Of a DNA stretch of 64,000 nucleotides, positions 49,774 to 58,627 are shown one piece after another. Below the pieces are notes generated by a model. It was not told the origin of the DNA. It did not search any database and saw only the letters and a program-made list of their open reading frames with translations. The stretch is from positions 248,001 to 312,000 of the forward strand of contig NZ_FCNZ02000002.1 of the NCBI RefSeq assembly GCF_001544495.1, in the 5' to 3' direction. This DNA comes from Caballeronia telluris (lineage in GTDB: Bacteria > Pseudomonadota > Gammaproteobacteria > Burkholderiales > Burkholderiaceae). The position numbers and the translations under genes are program-made. How positions within the stretch are numbered: position 1 is the first letter of the stretch; every line of letters starts with the position of its first letter.

Positions 49774-51135
49774 TCACGACTCCACGTCTTCCAGACTCAA
49801 CATCTCCGTCTGGTCGTTATACGAAAAAATCTCGCCATAGCGACCCCACGTGATGACCGCGTCGAGCGTCTCCTCGGCGGCCTTGTCGGAGAGAAAGTCC
49901 TCCAGTTCCTGCTCGAAGCGCACGCGCGGCGCGCGATGCCCCGGGCGTTCGTTCAGCACCTTGCGGATTCGCGCGGCAAGCGGAATGTGCCGCAAGAGAT
50001 GCTCCGCGAACATCATCTTGCGCTCCTGCGTGCCGAACTCCGCGAACACGCGCGCGGGCGGCGTGAGGAAGATGTCGCCCTCGCGCACGTCCGCGAAACC
50101 GAGATGCTGCAGCACTTCGGCAACCGGAAACAGGTCGTCCACTTCCAGATGCAGCGAACGCGCGATCTCCGGCATGTCGGCGCGGCCGTGGTACGGGTCG
50201 GCGGCGAGCGTTTCGATCAGACCCGCCATCAGGTTCGTCGACACGTTCGGCAGCCAGCTTCCGAGTTCGAGCCCCTTCTTCGTCGCCTCGCCGAGCTTGC
50301 GGGCGGTCATCTTGGCGTAGATGTCGTCGACGAGCCGGCGGAACGCCGGGTCGAGCCGGTTGCGCGGATGCTTGAACGGCACCTTGATCTCGGCCATCAC
50401 GCGCCCCGGATTCGACGACAGCACGAGAATCCGGTCGCACATGAACACGGCCTCCTCGATGTTGTGCGTGACGATCAGCACCGACTTGATCGGCATGCGC
50501 CCTTGCGTCCACAAATCGAGCAGATCGGTACGCAGGTTCTCGGCGGTCAGCACGTCGAGCGCGGAAAACGGCTCGTCCATCAAGAGCAAAGTGGGATCGA
50601 CGACGAGCGCGCGCGCGAATCCCACGCGCTGGCGCATGCCGCCCGACAGCTCGCGCGGATACGCGTTCTCGAAGCCGTCGAGGCCGATCAGGTCGATCGC
50701 GGCGAGCGCGCGCTCGCGCCGCTCGCGCGCGCCCACGCCTTGCGCTTCGAGTCCCGCTTCCACGTTCTGCAACACGGTAAGCCACGGGAACAGCGCGAAG
50801 GTCTGGAACACCATCGCGACGCCTTTCGCCGGCCCGCGCAACGGCTCGTTCAGGTAGGTGACTTCGCCCGCCGTCGGTTCGATCAGCCCGGCGATGATCC
50901 GCAGCAAGGTGGACTTGCCCGACCCCGAGCGCCCAAGCAGGCCGACGATCTCGCCTTCGCGCAGCGACAAGTTCGCGTCTTCGAGGACGAGCAGTTCGCC
51001 TTGCGTCTTGTTGAAGCCGCGGCTCACGTTGTCGACGCGCAGGATTTCGCTGCCGAGGCGCGGCCCCGCCGGCGCGGCCGTGGACGTCGCGGTGTTGTGC
51101 TGTGCGGGCGTTTGCATGTTCTTCACGTTCTGCAT
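49774..51135 (-). CDS. Nitrate/sulfonate-type ABC importer ATPase with C-terminal regulatory domain
   Basis: A 453-residue ATPase. Residues ~25-260 form the ABC domain: Walker A GRSGSGKSTL, signature LSGGMRQRVGFARAL, Walker B LLLMDEPF and switch VTHNIEEAV. The remaining ~190 residues match the AAA-associated C-terminal domain found in the NrtD/NrtC- and SsuB-like importers. The start is ATG 51135. The gene is 12 bases downstream of the permease; no substrate-binding protein is adjacent, so the substrate is unknown. Confidence 0.9.
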   Translation of the reverse strand: MQNVKNMQTPAQHNTATSTAAPAGPRLGSEILRVDNVSRGFNKTQGELLVLEDANLSLREGEIVGLLGRSGSGKSTLLRIIAGLIEPTAGEVTYLNEPLRGPAKGVAMVFQTFALFPWLTVLQNVEAGLEAQGVGARERRERALAAIDLIGLDGFENAYPRELSGGMRQRVGFARALVVDPTLLLMDEPFSALDVLTAENLRTDLLDLWTQGRMPIKSVLIVTHNIEEAVFMCDRILVLSSNPGRVMAEIKVPFKHPRNRLDPAFRRLVDDIYAKMTARKLGEATKKGLELGSWLPNVSTNLMAGLIETLAADPYHGRADMPEIARSLHLEVDDLFPVAEVLQHLGFADVREGDIFLTPPARVFAEFGTQERKMMFAEHLLRHIPLAARIRKVLNERPGHRAPRVRFEQELEDFLSDKAAEETLDAVITWGRYGEIFSYNDQTEMLSLEDVES

Positions 51136-51147
51136 CGGAACTCGTCC

Positions 51148-52899
51148 TCAATCCAGCCGGAGCTTCGCTTCGGCGTACGCGTACATCGGGCGCCACAGCA
51201 GTCGGTTGAACAGCGTGACAAAAAGCGACATCACGGCGATGCCGAGAATGATCTTCGGGTAGTCGCCGGCGGCGGTCGTCTCGGCGATATAGGCGCCGAG
51301 ACCATGCGCGACGAGCTTCGTCTGCCCCCACGAAACCGCTTCGGCGACGATGCTCGCATTCCACGCGCCGCCCGACGCCGTGATCGCGCCGGTGACGTAG
51401 TACGGGAAGATGCCCGGCAGCATCGCCTGGCGCCACCACTGCCAGCCCTTGATCTGGAAGTTGGCCGCGGCCTCCCGATAGTCGTTCGGATAGGACGTCG
51501 CCCCCGCGATCACGTTGAAGAGGATATACCACTGCGTTCCGAGCACGATCAGCGGCGAGAGCCAGATGTCCGGGTTCAGGCCGAACTTCACGATCACGAC
51601 GACGAACACCGGAAACAGCAGATTCGCCGGAAAGGCCGCAAGGAACTGCGCGACCGGCTGGATCTTCTCCGCGAGCGCGGGACGCAGCCCGATCAGCACG
51701 CCCACGGGCACCCAGATCACCGAAGCGATGGCGATCAGCACGACCACGCGCAACAGCGTGATCAGCCCGAGCACGAACACGCGCCCGACTTCATGCCACG
51801 TGACACCCGTCATCACGAAGGCCGTCACCTTCCACACGGCGATCGCCGTCACCAGCAGCACGACCGCGGCCCACGCGATGTCGCCGGCGCGCGTCGAGGA
51901 CGCGGCCTTTGGCAACGACAAACGCACGCCCTGAAGCGAAGGCAGCTTGAGCGGCACGCGCGCGGCTTTCGCCAACAGCCAGCCGGCCGGCACGAGCAGC
52001 CGGTGAATCAGCCGCGTGCGGCGGATCAGGTCGAGCAGCCACGACGCCGGCGCGTTGCCCGAACTTGTCGTCTCCATGCGGAACTTGTCGGCCCACGCGA
52101 CAAGCGGCCGGAACATCAGCTGGTCGTAGGCGAGGATCACGACGGTCATCGTCAGGATCACCCAGCCGATTGCGCCCAGATTGCGCTCGCCGATGGCCGT
52201 CGCGAGATACGCGCCGATGCCCGGCAGCACGATGGTGCGATTGCCGACCGTGATCGCCTCGGAGGCGACCACGAAAAACCAGCCGCCCGACATCGACATC
52301 ATCATGTTCCAGATGAGGCCCGGCATCGAGAACGGCACTTCGAGCTTCCAGAAGCGCTGCCAGTTGGTGAGATGAAAGCCGCGCGAGACTTCGTCGAGGT
52401 CGCGCGGCACCGTGCGCAGCGACTGATAGAAGCTGAACGTCATGTTCCACGCCTGGCTCGTGAAGATCGCGAAGATCGCGGCGCACTCGGCGCCGATCAC
52501 GCGTCCCGGAAACAGTGCGAGGAAGAAGGTGACGGTAAACGAAATGTAGCCGAGCACCGGCACCGACTGGAGGATGTCGAGCACCGGCACGAGCACGAGC
52601 GACGCGCGCCGGCTCTTCGCCGCGAGCGTGCCGTAGACGAGCGTGAACACGAGCGAGGCGACCATCGCCGCCAGCATGCGCAGCGTGGTGCGCAGCGCAT
52701 ATTCCGGCAGGTTCGACGGATCGAGCGAAATCGCCTGACTCTGCAGGGTCGAGATCGGCGCCATCGTCTCGTGGAATCCGACCGCCGCGAGCGCGATAAT
52801 GCAGATGATCATCGGGAACGCGACGAAGTCCCAGCGATTGGGCAGGAGCCGCCACGCCGACGCGTTCGCCATGCGATTCAGATTGAAACCAAAATCCAT
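51148..52899 (-). CDS. Double-length ABC permease (two fused BPD domains)
   Basis: A 583-residue inner-membrane permease with two BPD_transp_1 modules in tandem. Each half carries the EAA-type coupling loop (RTVPRDLDEVSRGFHLTNWQ in the first, YPNDYREAAANFQIKGWQW in the second). A single polypeptide therefore supplies both permease halves, as in some nitrate/bicarbonate-type importers. ATG 52899 has GGGGAGGG upstream. It lies upstream of the ATPase gene in the same unit. Confidence 0.9.
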   Translation of the reverse strand: MDFGFNLNRMANASAWRLLPNRWDFVAFPMIICIIALAAVGFHETMAPISTLQSQAISLDPSNLPEYALRTTLRMLAAMVASLVFTLVYGTLAAKSRRASLVLVPVLDILQSVPVLGYISFTVTFFLALFPGRVIGAECAAIFAIFTSQAWNMTFSFYQSLRTVPRDLDEVSRGFHLTNWQRFWKLEVPFSMPGLIWNMMMSMSGGWFFVVASEAITVGNRTIVLPGIGAYLATAIGERNLGAIGWVILTMTVVILAYDQLMFRPLVAWADKFRMETTSSGNAPASWLLDLIRRTRLIHRLLVPAGWLLAKAARVPLKLPSLQGVRLSLPKAASSTRAGDIAWAAVVLLVTAIAVWKVTAFVMTGVTWHEVGRVFVLGLITLLRVVVLIAIASVIWVPVGVLIGLRPALAEKIQPVAQFLAAFPANLLFPVFVVVIVKFGLNPDIWLSPLIVLGTQWYILFNVIAGATSYPNDYREAAANFQIKGWQWWRQAMLPGIFPYYVTGAITASGGAWNASIVAEAVSWGQTKLVAHGLGAYIAETTAAGDYPKIILGIAVMSLFVTLFNRLLWRPMYAYAEAKLRLD

Positions 52900-53536
52900 C
52901 AGGGCCCTCCCCGTGAGGCTTGTATTGCTGCCCGCGCGCGGCGCGGGATGTTGCTCAAGTGCTCGGGCGGCGCCTGCCGCCCCGTCCATGAAAAGCCGCT
53001 TCGCGCGAAACGCGGCAGTGACAAGTGCGGGTCTCGCCCCTTTGCGCCCTTCGCGCTCTTCCGCGCCCTTCTGCGCCCTTCTGCGCTTTTTGCGCTATTC
53101 GTGCCGCAAACTAGTCGCGTCCCATTCCGAAAAGCCGGCGGCGCGTCTTGCTGGTTTCAAACCGATCGACACTACACCAACCTTCGTGACAGGCACAACC
53201 GCGGCGCCCGGGCACGGCGACTGTTGCTCATCGGCACATGCAAGGCAAAAATGAGGCCCGTGCCGGAACAAGACGAACCCCCGGCGAGGAACGTGTCCCT
53301 GCGCTTCCAGCGTGCGTTCGTTCGCAAGCGGACCTGCGCGCACGAGCGGTCGGCACGCGGCGCGCCGGAATCGTCGAAACGGGCTTGCGGCAGCGGTAAA
53401 CCGGGCTTTTTTGCCGTTCTCCTTCCGCCCGGACCGACAAGACGCTTGATAGGCGGACAAAAACATCGTCCAATCGTGGCTTGTCTGCTAAAAGAAGAAT
53501 TGTCCGGCCGATGCGCCCTTCGCGACTAGAGGATCG
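52900..53536. other. Intergenic region of 637 bases without a clear gene
   Basis: No frame shows convincing coding. It contains the low-complexity repeat noted at 53041-53097 and otherwise ordinary GC. It may hold the promoters of the divergently transcribed permease and cyclase. Confidence 0.5.
53041..53097. repeat. Imperfect ~10-base tandem repeat
   Basis: About six degenerate units of GCGCCCTTCT (variants GCGCTCTTCC, GCGCTTTTT and GCGCTATTC). It lies in the gene-free region between a permease and a cyclase gene. It looks like replication slippage. Confidence 0.6.
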
Positions 53537-55222
53537 ATGAACAAGACAACCTTGCACCGTGTGACCGCGACGCTCGCCCTCGCGTTGCTCGCATGCGCGT
53601 GCTGGGTCGCGGCCGGCGCGCTGTCGGACCGAATGGTACAACAAGAAATGTCCGCCACGGTGCGCGCGGAGCGCCAGATGGCGGCATCGATCGTCGACAA
53701 CATGGCGCAGATCATCGCAAGCGACCTCGCGATGTCGCGCGCAATTCCCGCCACGCTCGCCCAGATGGACCTGATGCAGCACGCGCTCGTCGAGTCGCGG
53801 CATTATGCCTCGAAGCCTCCCGCGACGGAATCGGAGCGCCGCGCCGCCTGGATGGGGCGCCCCGAACTCGCCAAGGTCAACAACTTCCTGCACGACGCGC
53901 AGGGCTTTTCCGGGCTGGATTCGGTCTGGCTCGTCAACGATCAGGGGCTGTGCGTCGCGTCGAGCAACGCCACCGACGACAACAGCTTCATCGGCTTCGA
54001 CATGAGCGAGCGCGGCTATGTGGCGCGCGCGCTGCTCGGCGGCTTCGTCGAGATGTACGGCGTCGGACGGCTGTCGGGCGAGCCGGGCATCTTCATCGCG
54101 GCGCCCGTCTACGCCGACGGCTTTCTGGTCGGCGCGCTGATCGCGAAGGTGAGCATCGACCGGCTGCGGCACTGGGTGTCGCGCGCGGGTACGTTCGTCA
54201 CGGACGAGAACGGCGTCGTCGTGATGGCGCACGACGGCCGGCTCGAATACGAAGCGCTGCCCGATGCGCCCGTCACGAAGATGACGGTCGAGGAACGCGT
54301 CGATCACTATCGCCGTGAAGCGTTTCCACAACTGCATGTCGCGCGCGTCGGCGAGCAGATCCGCGCGACCGAGAAGTGGCTGCCGAGCGCGGTTGCGAAT
54401 TCGTTCTATTCCGCGAACGGCAGTTCGACGCCCGCCCTCTACGACGAACGCACGGGCCTGAACTCAGGGCTCTCGGCGCATATCGTGCATCCACTCACGA
54501 GCTGGCCGGAACTCACGCGCAATCACAGCCGCGACCGCATCCTCGTGTTCCTGACGATGCTCGGGATCGTCGCGCTCGCGATCGTGATCGCGACGTCGTA
54601 CTCGCGCGAGCGGCGCCTGCACCGCGCGACGCGCGATCTGGCCGAGCAGTTGCAGGCCGCCAATACGCTGCTTTCCGCGGAAGCGCGCCACGACGCGCTC
54701 ACGGGCGCCCTCTCCCGCCGCTATTTCCTCGACACGCTGCGTCACGAAGTGGAGCTGGCGCGTGCAGCGGGCACGCCGCTGTCGGTGGCGATTGCCGATC
54801 TCGACTACTTCAAGCAGATCAACGACCGCTTCGGACACGCTTCCGGCGACCGGGCGCTCGAACATTTCGTGGAAGTGTGCCGCGCGCAGCTTCGTCCGAG
54901 CGATGCGATCGGGCGGCTGGGCGGCGAGGAATTCGGGCTGCTGCTGCCGCAGACATCGCTCGCGGACGCGCAGGCCGTGCTCGAACGCCTGAGAAAGCGC
55001 TTTCACCACGAGCATTGCGCGCATCTGCCCGACGAAGCCGCGCTTTCGGTGAGCATCGGCATCACGGAACTGGCCGAGGGCGACGCCACCGAATGGATCC
55101 TGAGCCGCGCGGACCTCGCGCTCTACGAAGCCAAGTCGCGCGGCCGCGACCGCAGCGAAGTCCGCCCGGCCGATTCCATGCCGCCCGCGCGTCGGCCGGA
55201 AAACTCGCTCACCGGCAAATGA
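53537..55222 (+). CDS. Membrane sensor diguanylate cyclase (dCache-GGEEF)
   Basis: A 561-residue protein. A first transmembrane helix (residues ~10-30), a periplasmic sensor of ~290 residues with dCache character (FSGLDSVWLVNDQGLCVASS), a second helix (~335-355), and a GGEEF domain with motif at 462-466. The I-site RPSD (453-456) sits at the proper distance, so product inhibition by c-di-GMP is expected. It senses an external signal and makes c-di-GMP. ATG 53537 has GAGGATC upstream. Confidence 0.92.
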   Translation: MNKTTLHRVTATLALALLACACWVAAGALSDRMVQQEMSATVRAERQMAASIVDNMAQIIASDLAMSRAIPATLAQMDLMQHALVESRHYASKPPATESERRAAWMGRPELAKVNNFLHDAQGFSGLDSVWLVNDQGLCVASSNATDDNSFIGFDMSERGYVARALLGGFVEMYGVGRLSGEPGIFIAAPVYADGFLVGALIAKVSIDRLRHWVSRAGTFVTDENGVVVMAHDGRLEYEALPDAPVTKMTVEERVDHYRREAFPQLHVARVGEQIRATEKWLPSAVANSFYSANGSSTPALYDERTGLNSGLSAHIVHPLTSWPELTRNHSRDRILVFLTMLGIVALAIVIATSYSRERRLHRATRDLAEQLQAANTLLSAEARHDALTGALSRRYFLDTLRHEVELARAAGTPLSVAIADLDYFKQINDRFGHASGDRALEHFVEVCRAQLRPSDAIGRLGGEEFGLLLPQTSLADAQAVLERLRKRFHHEHCAHLPDEAALSVSIGITELAEGDATEWILSRADLALYEAKSRGRDRSEVRPADSMPPARRPENSLTGK

Positions 55223-55351
55223 GCGCCGCGCAGGCGGAAAAGAACCCTTCATCGCGCCCGAAATCCGCCTCCGACGCCTCCGACGCGCTCGACGCGCAGC
55301 AGGTATCATCGACGTTCGATATCCGACGCCGCTGTCCTCCGGAGGTTTTGC

Positions 55352-55615
55352 ATGAAGGGAAATCTGGTCATCGTCTGCCGCGATCAGGACGCTGAAGCAT
55401 TCGACCACCTGCTCGCCGAGTATGGCTCGTTCCAGACCCGGCTTTCCTCGACCGCCTGGTTCCTGAAGATCGACGTCGCGCCGGAAGTCATTCAGGAAGA
55501 GATTCTCGCGCGGGTCGGCAAGTACACGACGCATTACATCTTCGAGGCGTCCACCGTCACCTACAACACGGTCGACAGCGAAGCCGCCTCCGCGCTGGAA
55601 ACGCTCTTCGACTGA
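55352..55615 (+). CDS. Small conserved protein, possible ferredoxin-like fold
   Basis: An 87-residue soluble protein. The pattern MKGNLVIVCRDQDAEAFDHL, then LSSTAWFLKIDVAP, resembles SinR/Cas2-like ferredoxin folds (short beta-alpha-beta units with a conserved W). No CRISPR genes are near, so a Cas2 role is not implied. GGAGG at 55341-55345 precedes ATG 55352. It is transcribed after the cyclase and is convergent with the sensor kinase. Confidence 0.55.
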   Translation: MKGNLVIVCRDQDAEAFDHLLAEYGSFQTRLSSTAWFLKIDVAPEVIQEEILARVGKYTTHYIFEASTVTYNTVDSEAASALETLFD

Positions 55616-55643
55616 GCGTGCGGCGCGTTTCGACTCAACCCGT

Positions 55644-57011
55644 TCAGATGGCCCGCTCCTCGCGATGCGCGCCTACCCGCCGCTCGGCGACGGGACGCGT
55701 CGCGACATCGAACGGGAACGTCATCAACACCTGCAGACCGCCGCTGTCGTGATTGCCGCTGTCGTAATTGCCGATCTCGCATTCGCCGCCCGCGCGCCGC
55801 GCCAACCGCTCGACGATCGCCAGCCCTAGTCCGCTGTGACCGCTGCCGCCGCGCGCCGGATCGAGGCGCACGAACGGCCGGCTCGCCTTGATGAGATCGT
55901 CCGGCGCGATGCCGCCGCCATGGTCCGCCACCCGCAATTTCCAGCCGTTCGCCCCGCGCCAGGTCTCGATCACGACGGGCGGCGCGCCGTAGGCATGGGC
56001 GTTGTCGAGCAGATTCGACAGGACACGGTCGAGCGTCGCGGCGGGCAACACGAAGTCAGGACCCGCTTCGAGCCGCGTCTGAACCGGCTGCGCGCCCGGC
56101 GCCACCGCGCGATAGGTGCGCGCGATCTTCTCGCATTGCTGATCCACTTCGATCGGCTCGCTGCCGTCCGCGCGGTCGTGCGCGAACACCAGAAACTGGT
56201 CGACGATATGCGCCATCGAATCGACGTCGCGCACTACGCCGTCGCGCAGCTTCGCCTCTTCCATCATCTCCGCGCGCAGCCGCAGACGCGCAAGCGGCGT
56301 CTTCAGATCGTGCGCGACGCCCGCCAGCATCACGGCGCGGTCGTTTTCGGTCTGCGAGACCTCGCGCACCATCTGGTTGAAACCGTGCGTGAGCTGCCGC
56401 AGTTCGCGCGGGCCGCGTTCGGGCACGGGCGGCGTCGGCTGGCCGCGCCCGAAGCGCGCGACCGCCTGCGCGAGCGAGCGCAGCGGCTGCTGCAACTGCC
56501 ACGCGGCAAGCAGCGCCGCCATCACGGCGGTCGAAAAGATGATCGCGAGCCACACGAGCATGCGGTCGCGCGAGCGCGGCGGGCGCAGCGGCTGCACCGG
56601 CACGACGATCCAGTCCGTGTCCTTGATGCCCTTCACCCAGATGCTCGGCGGCGCGCCCGGCTCGCCGAGACGCACCTCGGTGCCGTCCGGCAGACGGTCG
56701 CGCAGGTCTTCGAGAAAGCGGCCCATCGGCGGCGGGACGTCCTGGTCGCCCGACGCGGGCGCCGGCTTCGGCACGTCGGGACTGTCCGACGCGACGACTC
56801 GCACGCGCGACGGCAGCGGCTGGTTCGGCGAATTGGCGATGTGCTGGCGCACGGCATCGACGAGGAACGTGGCCTCTTCGACCGCGTAGCGCGTCTGGTT
56901 GTTGTCGCGCTCGACGCGAATGACCGCGAACCACGCTACATGCGACAAGACCAGCACGCCGATGACTAGCAGGACCAGCCGGCCGAACAGCGAATCAATG
57001 GGCCGGCGCAT
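55644..57011 (-). CDS. EnvZ/CpxA-like sensor histidine kinase
   Basis: A 455-residue kinase: helix 1 (~residues 10-31), a periplasmic domain (~32-150), helix 2 (~151-171), HAMP (~172-222), HisKA with phosphoacceptor His234 in VAHDLKTPLARL, and HATPase with N box LSNLLDNAHAYG, DHGGGIAPDD and GHSGLGLAIVERLARRAGG. The signal is unknown; the periplasmic loop is proline-rich. It overlaps the regulator gene by 17 bases, so the two are cotranslated. With a Spy-like protein divergent, an envelope-stress sensor is likely. Confidence 0.92.
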   Translation of the reverse strand: MRRPIDSLFGRLVLLVIGVLVLSHVAWFAVIRVERDNNQTRYAVEEATFLVDAVRQHIANSPNQPLPSRVRVVASDSPDVPKPAPASGDQDVPPPMGRFLEDLRDRLPDGTEVRLGEPGAPPSIWVKGIKDTDWIVVPVQPLRPPRSRDRMLVWLAIIFSTAVMAALLAAWQLQQPLRSLAQAVARFGRGQPTPPVPERGPRELRQLTHGFNQMVREVSQTENDRAVMLAGVAHDLKTPLARLRLRAEMMEEAKLRDGVVRDVDSMAHIVDQFLVFAHDRADGSEPIEVDQQCEKIARTYRAVAPGAQPVQTRLEAGPDFVLPAATLDRVLSNLLDNAHAYGAPPVVIETWRGANGWKLRVADHGGGIAPDDLIKASRPFVRLDPARGGSGHSGLGLAIVERLARRAGGECEIGNYDSGNHDSGGLQVLMTFPFDVATRPVAERRVGAHREERAI

Positions 57012-57717
57012 TTTGCTCGCCGTCGGGCACGAACACGTAGCCGCGTCCGCGCACGGTCTGGATGAAGCGCGGCGCGGACGGATCGGTTTCCAGGATGCGC
57101 CGCAGACGCCACACCTGCACGTCGATGCCGCGGTCGGTGCCGTCGTATTCCGGGCCGTGCAGCAGTTCGAGCAGGCGTTCGCGGGTGAGCGTGCGCATCG
57201 GATTGTTGACGAAGATCTTCAACAGCGCGAATTCGCTGCCCGAGAGCGTGATCGGCTTGTCGTCCTGTTGCAGCGTGCGCGACTGGAAGTCGAGCCTGAA
57301 GCGCCCGAACGAGAACGGCTCGCGCTGCTCCGGCGCCGCCGACGGAATCGTGCGGCGGCGCCTGAGCACCGCCTGCACGCGCGCGAGCAGTTCGCGCGGA
57401 TTGAACGGCTTGCCGAGGTAGTCGTCCGCGCCGAGTTCCAGCCCGACGATGCGGTCCACGTCGTCGGCGCGCGCGGTCAGCATGATGACCGGGATGTCGT
57501 CGCCGGACGCGCGCAGTTTCCTGAGCGCGGTCAGGCCGTCTACGCCCGGCATCATCAGGTCGAGCACGATGAGATCCGGGCGTTCGCGCTCGATGCGCCG
57601 CTCGAGCGAGCCGGCGTCGTGCAGCACGGACACTTCGATGCCCTGCCGGACCAGATAGTCGCGCAGGAGATCGCGCAGTTCAGCGTCGTCATCGACGACA
57701 AGGATTTGAGTAGTCAT
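56995..57717 (-). CDS. OmpR/CpxR-family response regulator
   Basis: A 240-residue DNA-binding regulator. The receiver has Asp53 in IVLDLMMPGVDG and Lys in YLGKPFN. The winged-helix effector ends in WRLRRILETDPSAPRFIQTV and RGRGYVF. It is paired with the kinase immediately downstream. Direct repeats with CpxR spacing lie upstream of both this gene and the divergent Spy-like gene, so autoregulation plus control of that gene is likely. Confidence 0.95.
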   Translation of the reverse strand: MTTQILVVDDDAELRDLLRDYLVRQGIEVSVLHDAGSLERRIERERPDLIVLDLMMPGVDGLTALRKLRASGDDIPVIMLTARADDVDRIVGLELGADDYLGKPFNPRELLARVQAVLRRRRTIPSAAPEQREPFSFGRFRLDFQSRTLQQDDKPITLSGSEFALLKIFVNNPMRTLTRERLLELLHGPEYDGTDRGIDVQVWRLRRILETDPSAPRFIQTVRGRGYVFVPDGEQNAPAH

Positions 57718-57773
57718 GGAGGCAAGTTTAACGCGCGGCCTTGGGCAGATTGGCGGCGAACGCGCCGCAAAGG

Positions 57774-57838
57774 GTTACCGGGTGTTACGGCGAAAGCGGC
57801 TCGTAAACCGGCGTAACAAGCACGACGCTCGCCGTAAC
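57774..57838. promoter_or_regulatory. CpxR/OmpR-type direct-repeat boxes in the divergent promoter
   Basis: GTTAC at 57774-57778 and 57784-57788 (ten-base period; equal to GTAAC-N5-GTAAC on the minus strand) and GTAAAC/GTAAC at 57803-57808 and 57813-57817 on the plus strand (GTAAA-N5-GTAAC). A further CGTAAC lies at 57833-57838. CpxR binds GTAAA-N5-GTAAA, so both arrays fit that family. Confidence 0.6.
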
Positions 57839-57950
57839 ACGGCCGTTGTGAGGAAACTCTACGCTGTGTCTCACCGAAGGCGTGAGTCTTGTTCACTTCG
57901 CTACTCAAGCTTCGCCGACTCGGCCTCGATCATCAAAAAAGGAGTCCACG

Positions 57951-58541
57951 ATGCTGAAGCAATCCCGAATCCTCGCTGTCGCCGCCGCCGCGCTCGCCAT
58001 GACGATCGGCGCCGCCAATGCGGCCACGCCCGCCCCCGACGCGCCGCCGCCCGGCGGCCCCGGCATGGCGATGGGTGGTCCTGGCGGTCCCGGCGGACAT
58101 CGCATGGAAATGCGCATGCAGAAGCAGTTGAACGAACTGCACGGCCAACTGAAGCTTAACGCCGACCAGGAAAAGCTGTGGCAGAACGCGCTCGACACGA
58201 TGAAGCAGAACCACACGGCCATGCGCGAAAGCCACAAGCAGATGCGCGACCAGTTCAAGTCGATGGCGCAGCAGCCTATTCTCGACCTGAACGCGATGCA
58301 CGCCGCGCATCAGAAGATCGACGAGCAGAACGCGCAGTTGCGCGAGCAGACGGCCACCGCGTGGCTCAACTTCTACAACGCACTGAACGACCAGCAGAAG
58401 ACGACCGTCAGCTCGGCGCTCAAGCAGCACTTCGCGAAGATGCACGAGCATCAGGAAAGGATGCATGAGCGCTGGGGCAAGCATCGCGGCGCGCCGGGCG
58501 AAGGCGCGGCGAGCGGCGCGGCGGCCACCACCAAGCCGTAA
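57951..58541 (+). CDS. Spy/CpxP-like periplasmic protein
   Basis: A 196-residue exported helical protein. The signal peptide is ILAVAAAALAMTIGAANAA (cleavage near ANA). The mature part has a Gly/Pro/Met-rich linker (GGPGMAMGGPGGPGG), LKLNADQEKLWQ (an LTXXQ-like motif variant), and long Gln/His-rich helices. Spy and CpxP are envelope chaperone and sensor-inhibitor proteins controlled by Cpx. GGAG precedes ATG 57951. It is divergent from the two-component genes. Two His/Met-rich regions also suggest metal binding. Confidence 0.85.
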   Translation: MLKQSRILAVAAAALAMTIGAANAATPAPDAPPPGGPGMAMGGPGGPGGHRMEMRMQKQLNELHGQLKLNADQEKLWQNALDTMKQNHTAMRESHKQMRDQFKSMAQQPILDLNAMHAAHQKIDEQNAQLREQTATAWLNFYNALNDQQKTTVSSALKQHFAKMHEHQERMHERWGKHRGAPGEGAASGAAATTKP

Positions 58542-58565
58542 CGCGCGAATCTTCCGCGCATGAAA

Positions 58566-58603
58566 AAGCCGCGGGATCGAGTTCAGACTCGTTCCCGCGG
58601 CTT
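58566..58603. terminator. Terminator between the Spy-like and pirin genes
   Basis: Stem AAGCCGCGGGA / TCCCGCGGCTT with an inner CGAG/CTCG stem and TTCAGA loop. The minus-strand side has a T tract, serving the pirin gene; the plus side is weaker. Confidence 0.82.
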
Positions 58604-58627
58604 CTTCCGTTGGCCTTACCGTACGCG

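Noticed and set aside
55352..55615. Reading the small 87-residue protein as a CRISPR Cas2.
   Set aside because: No Cas1, array or other cas gene is near; only a weak fold resemblance exists.
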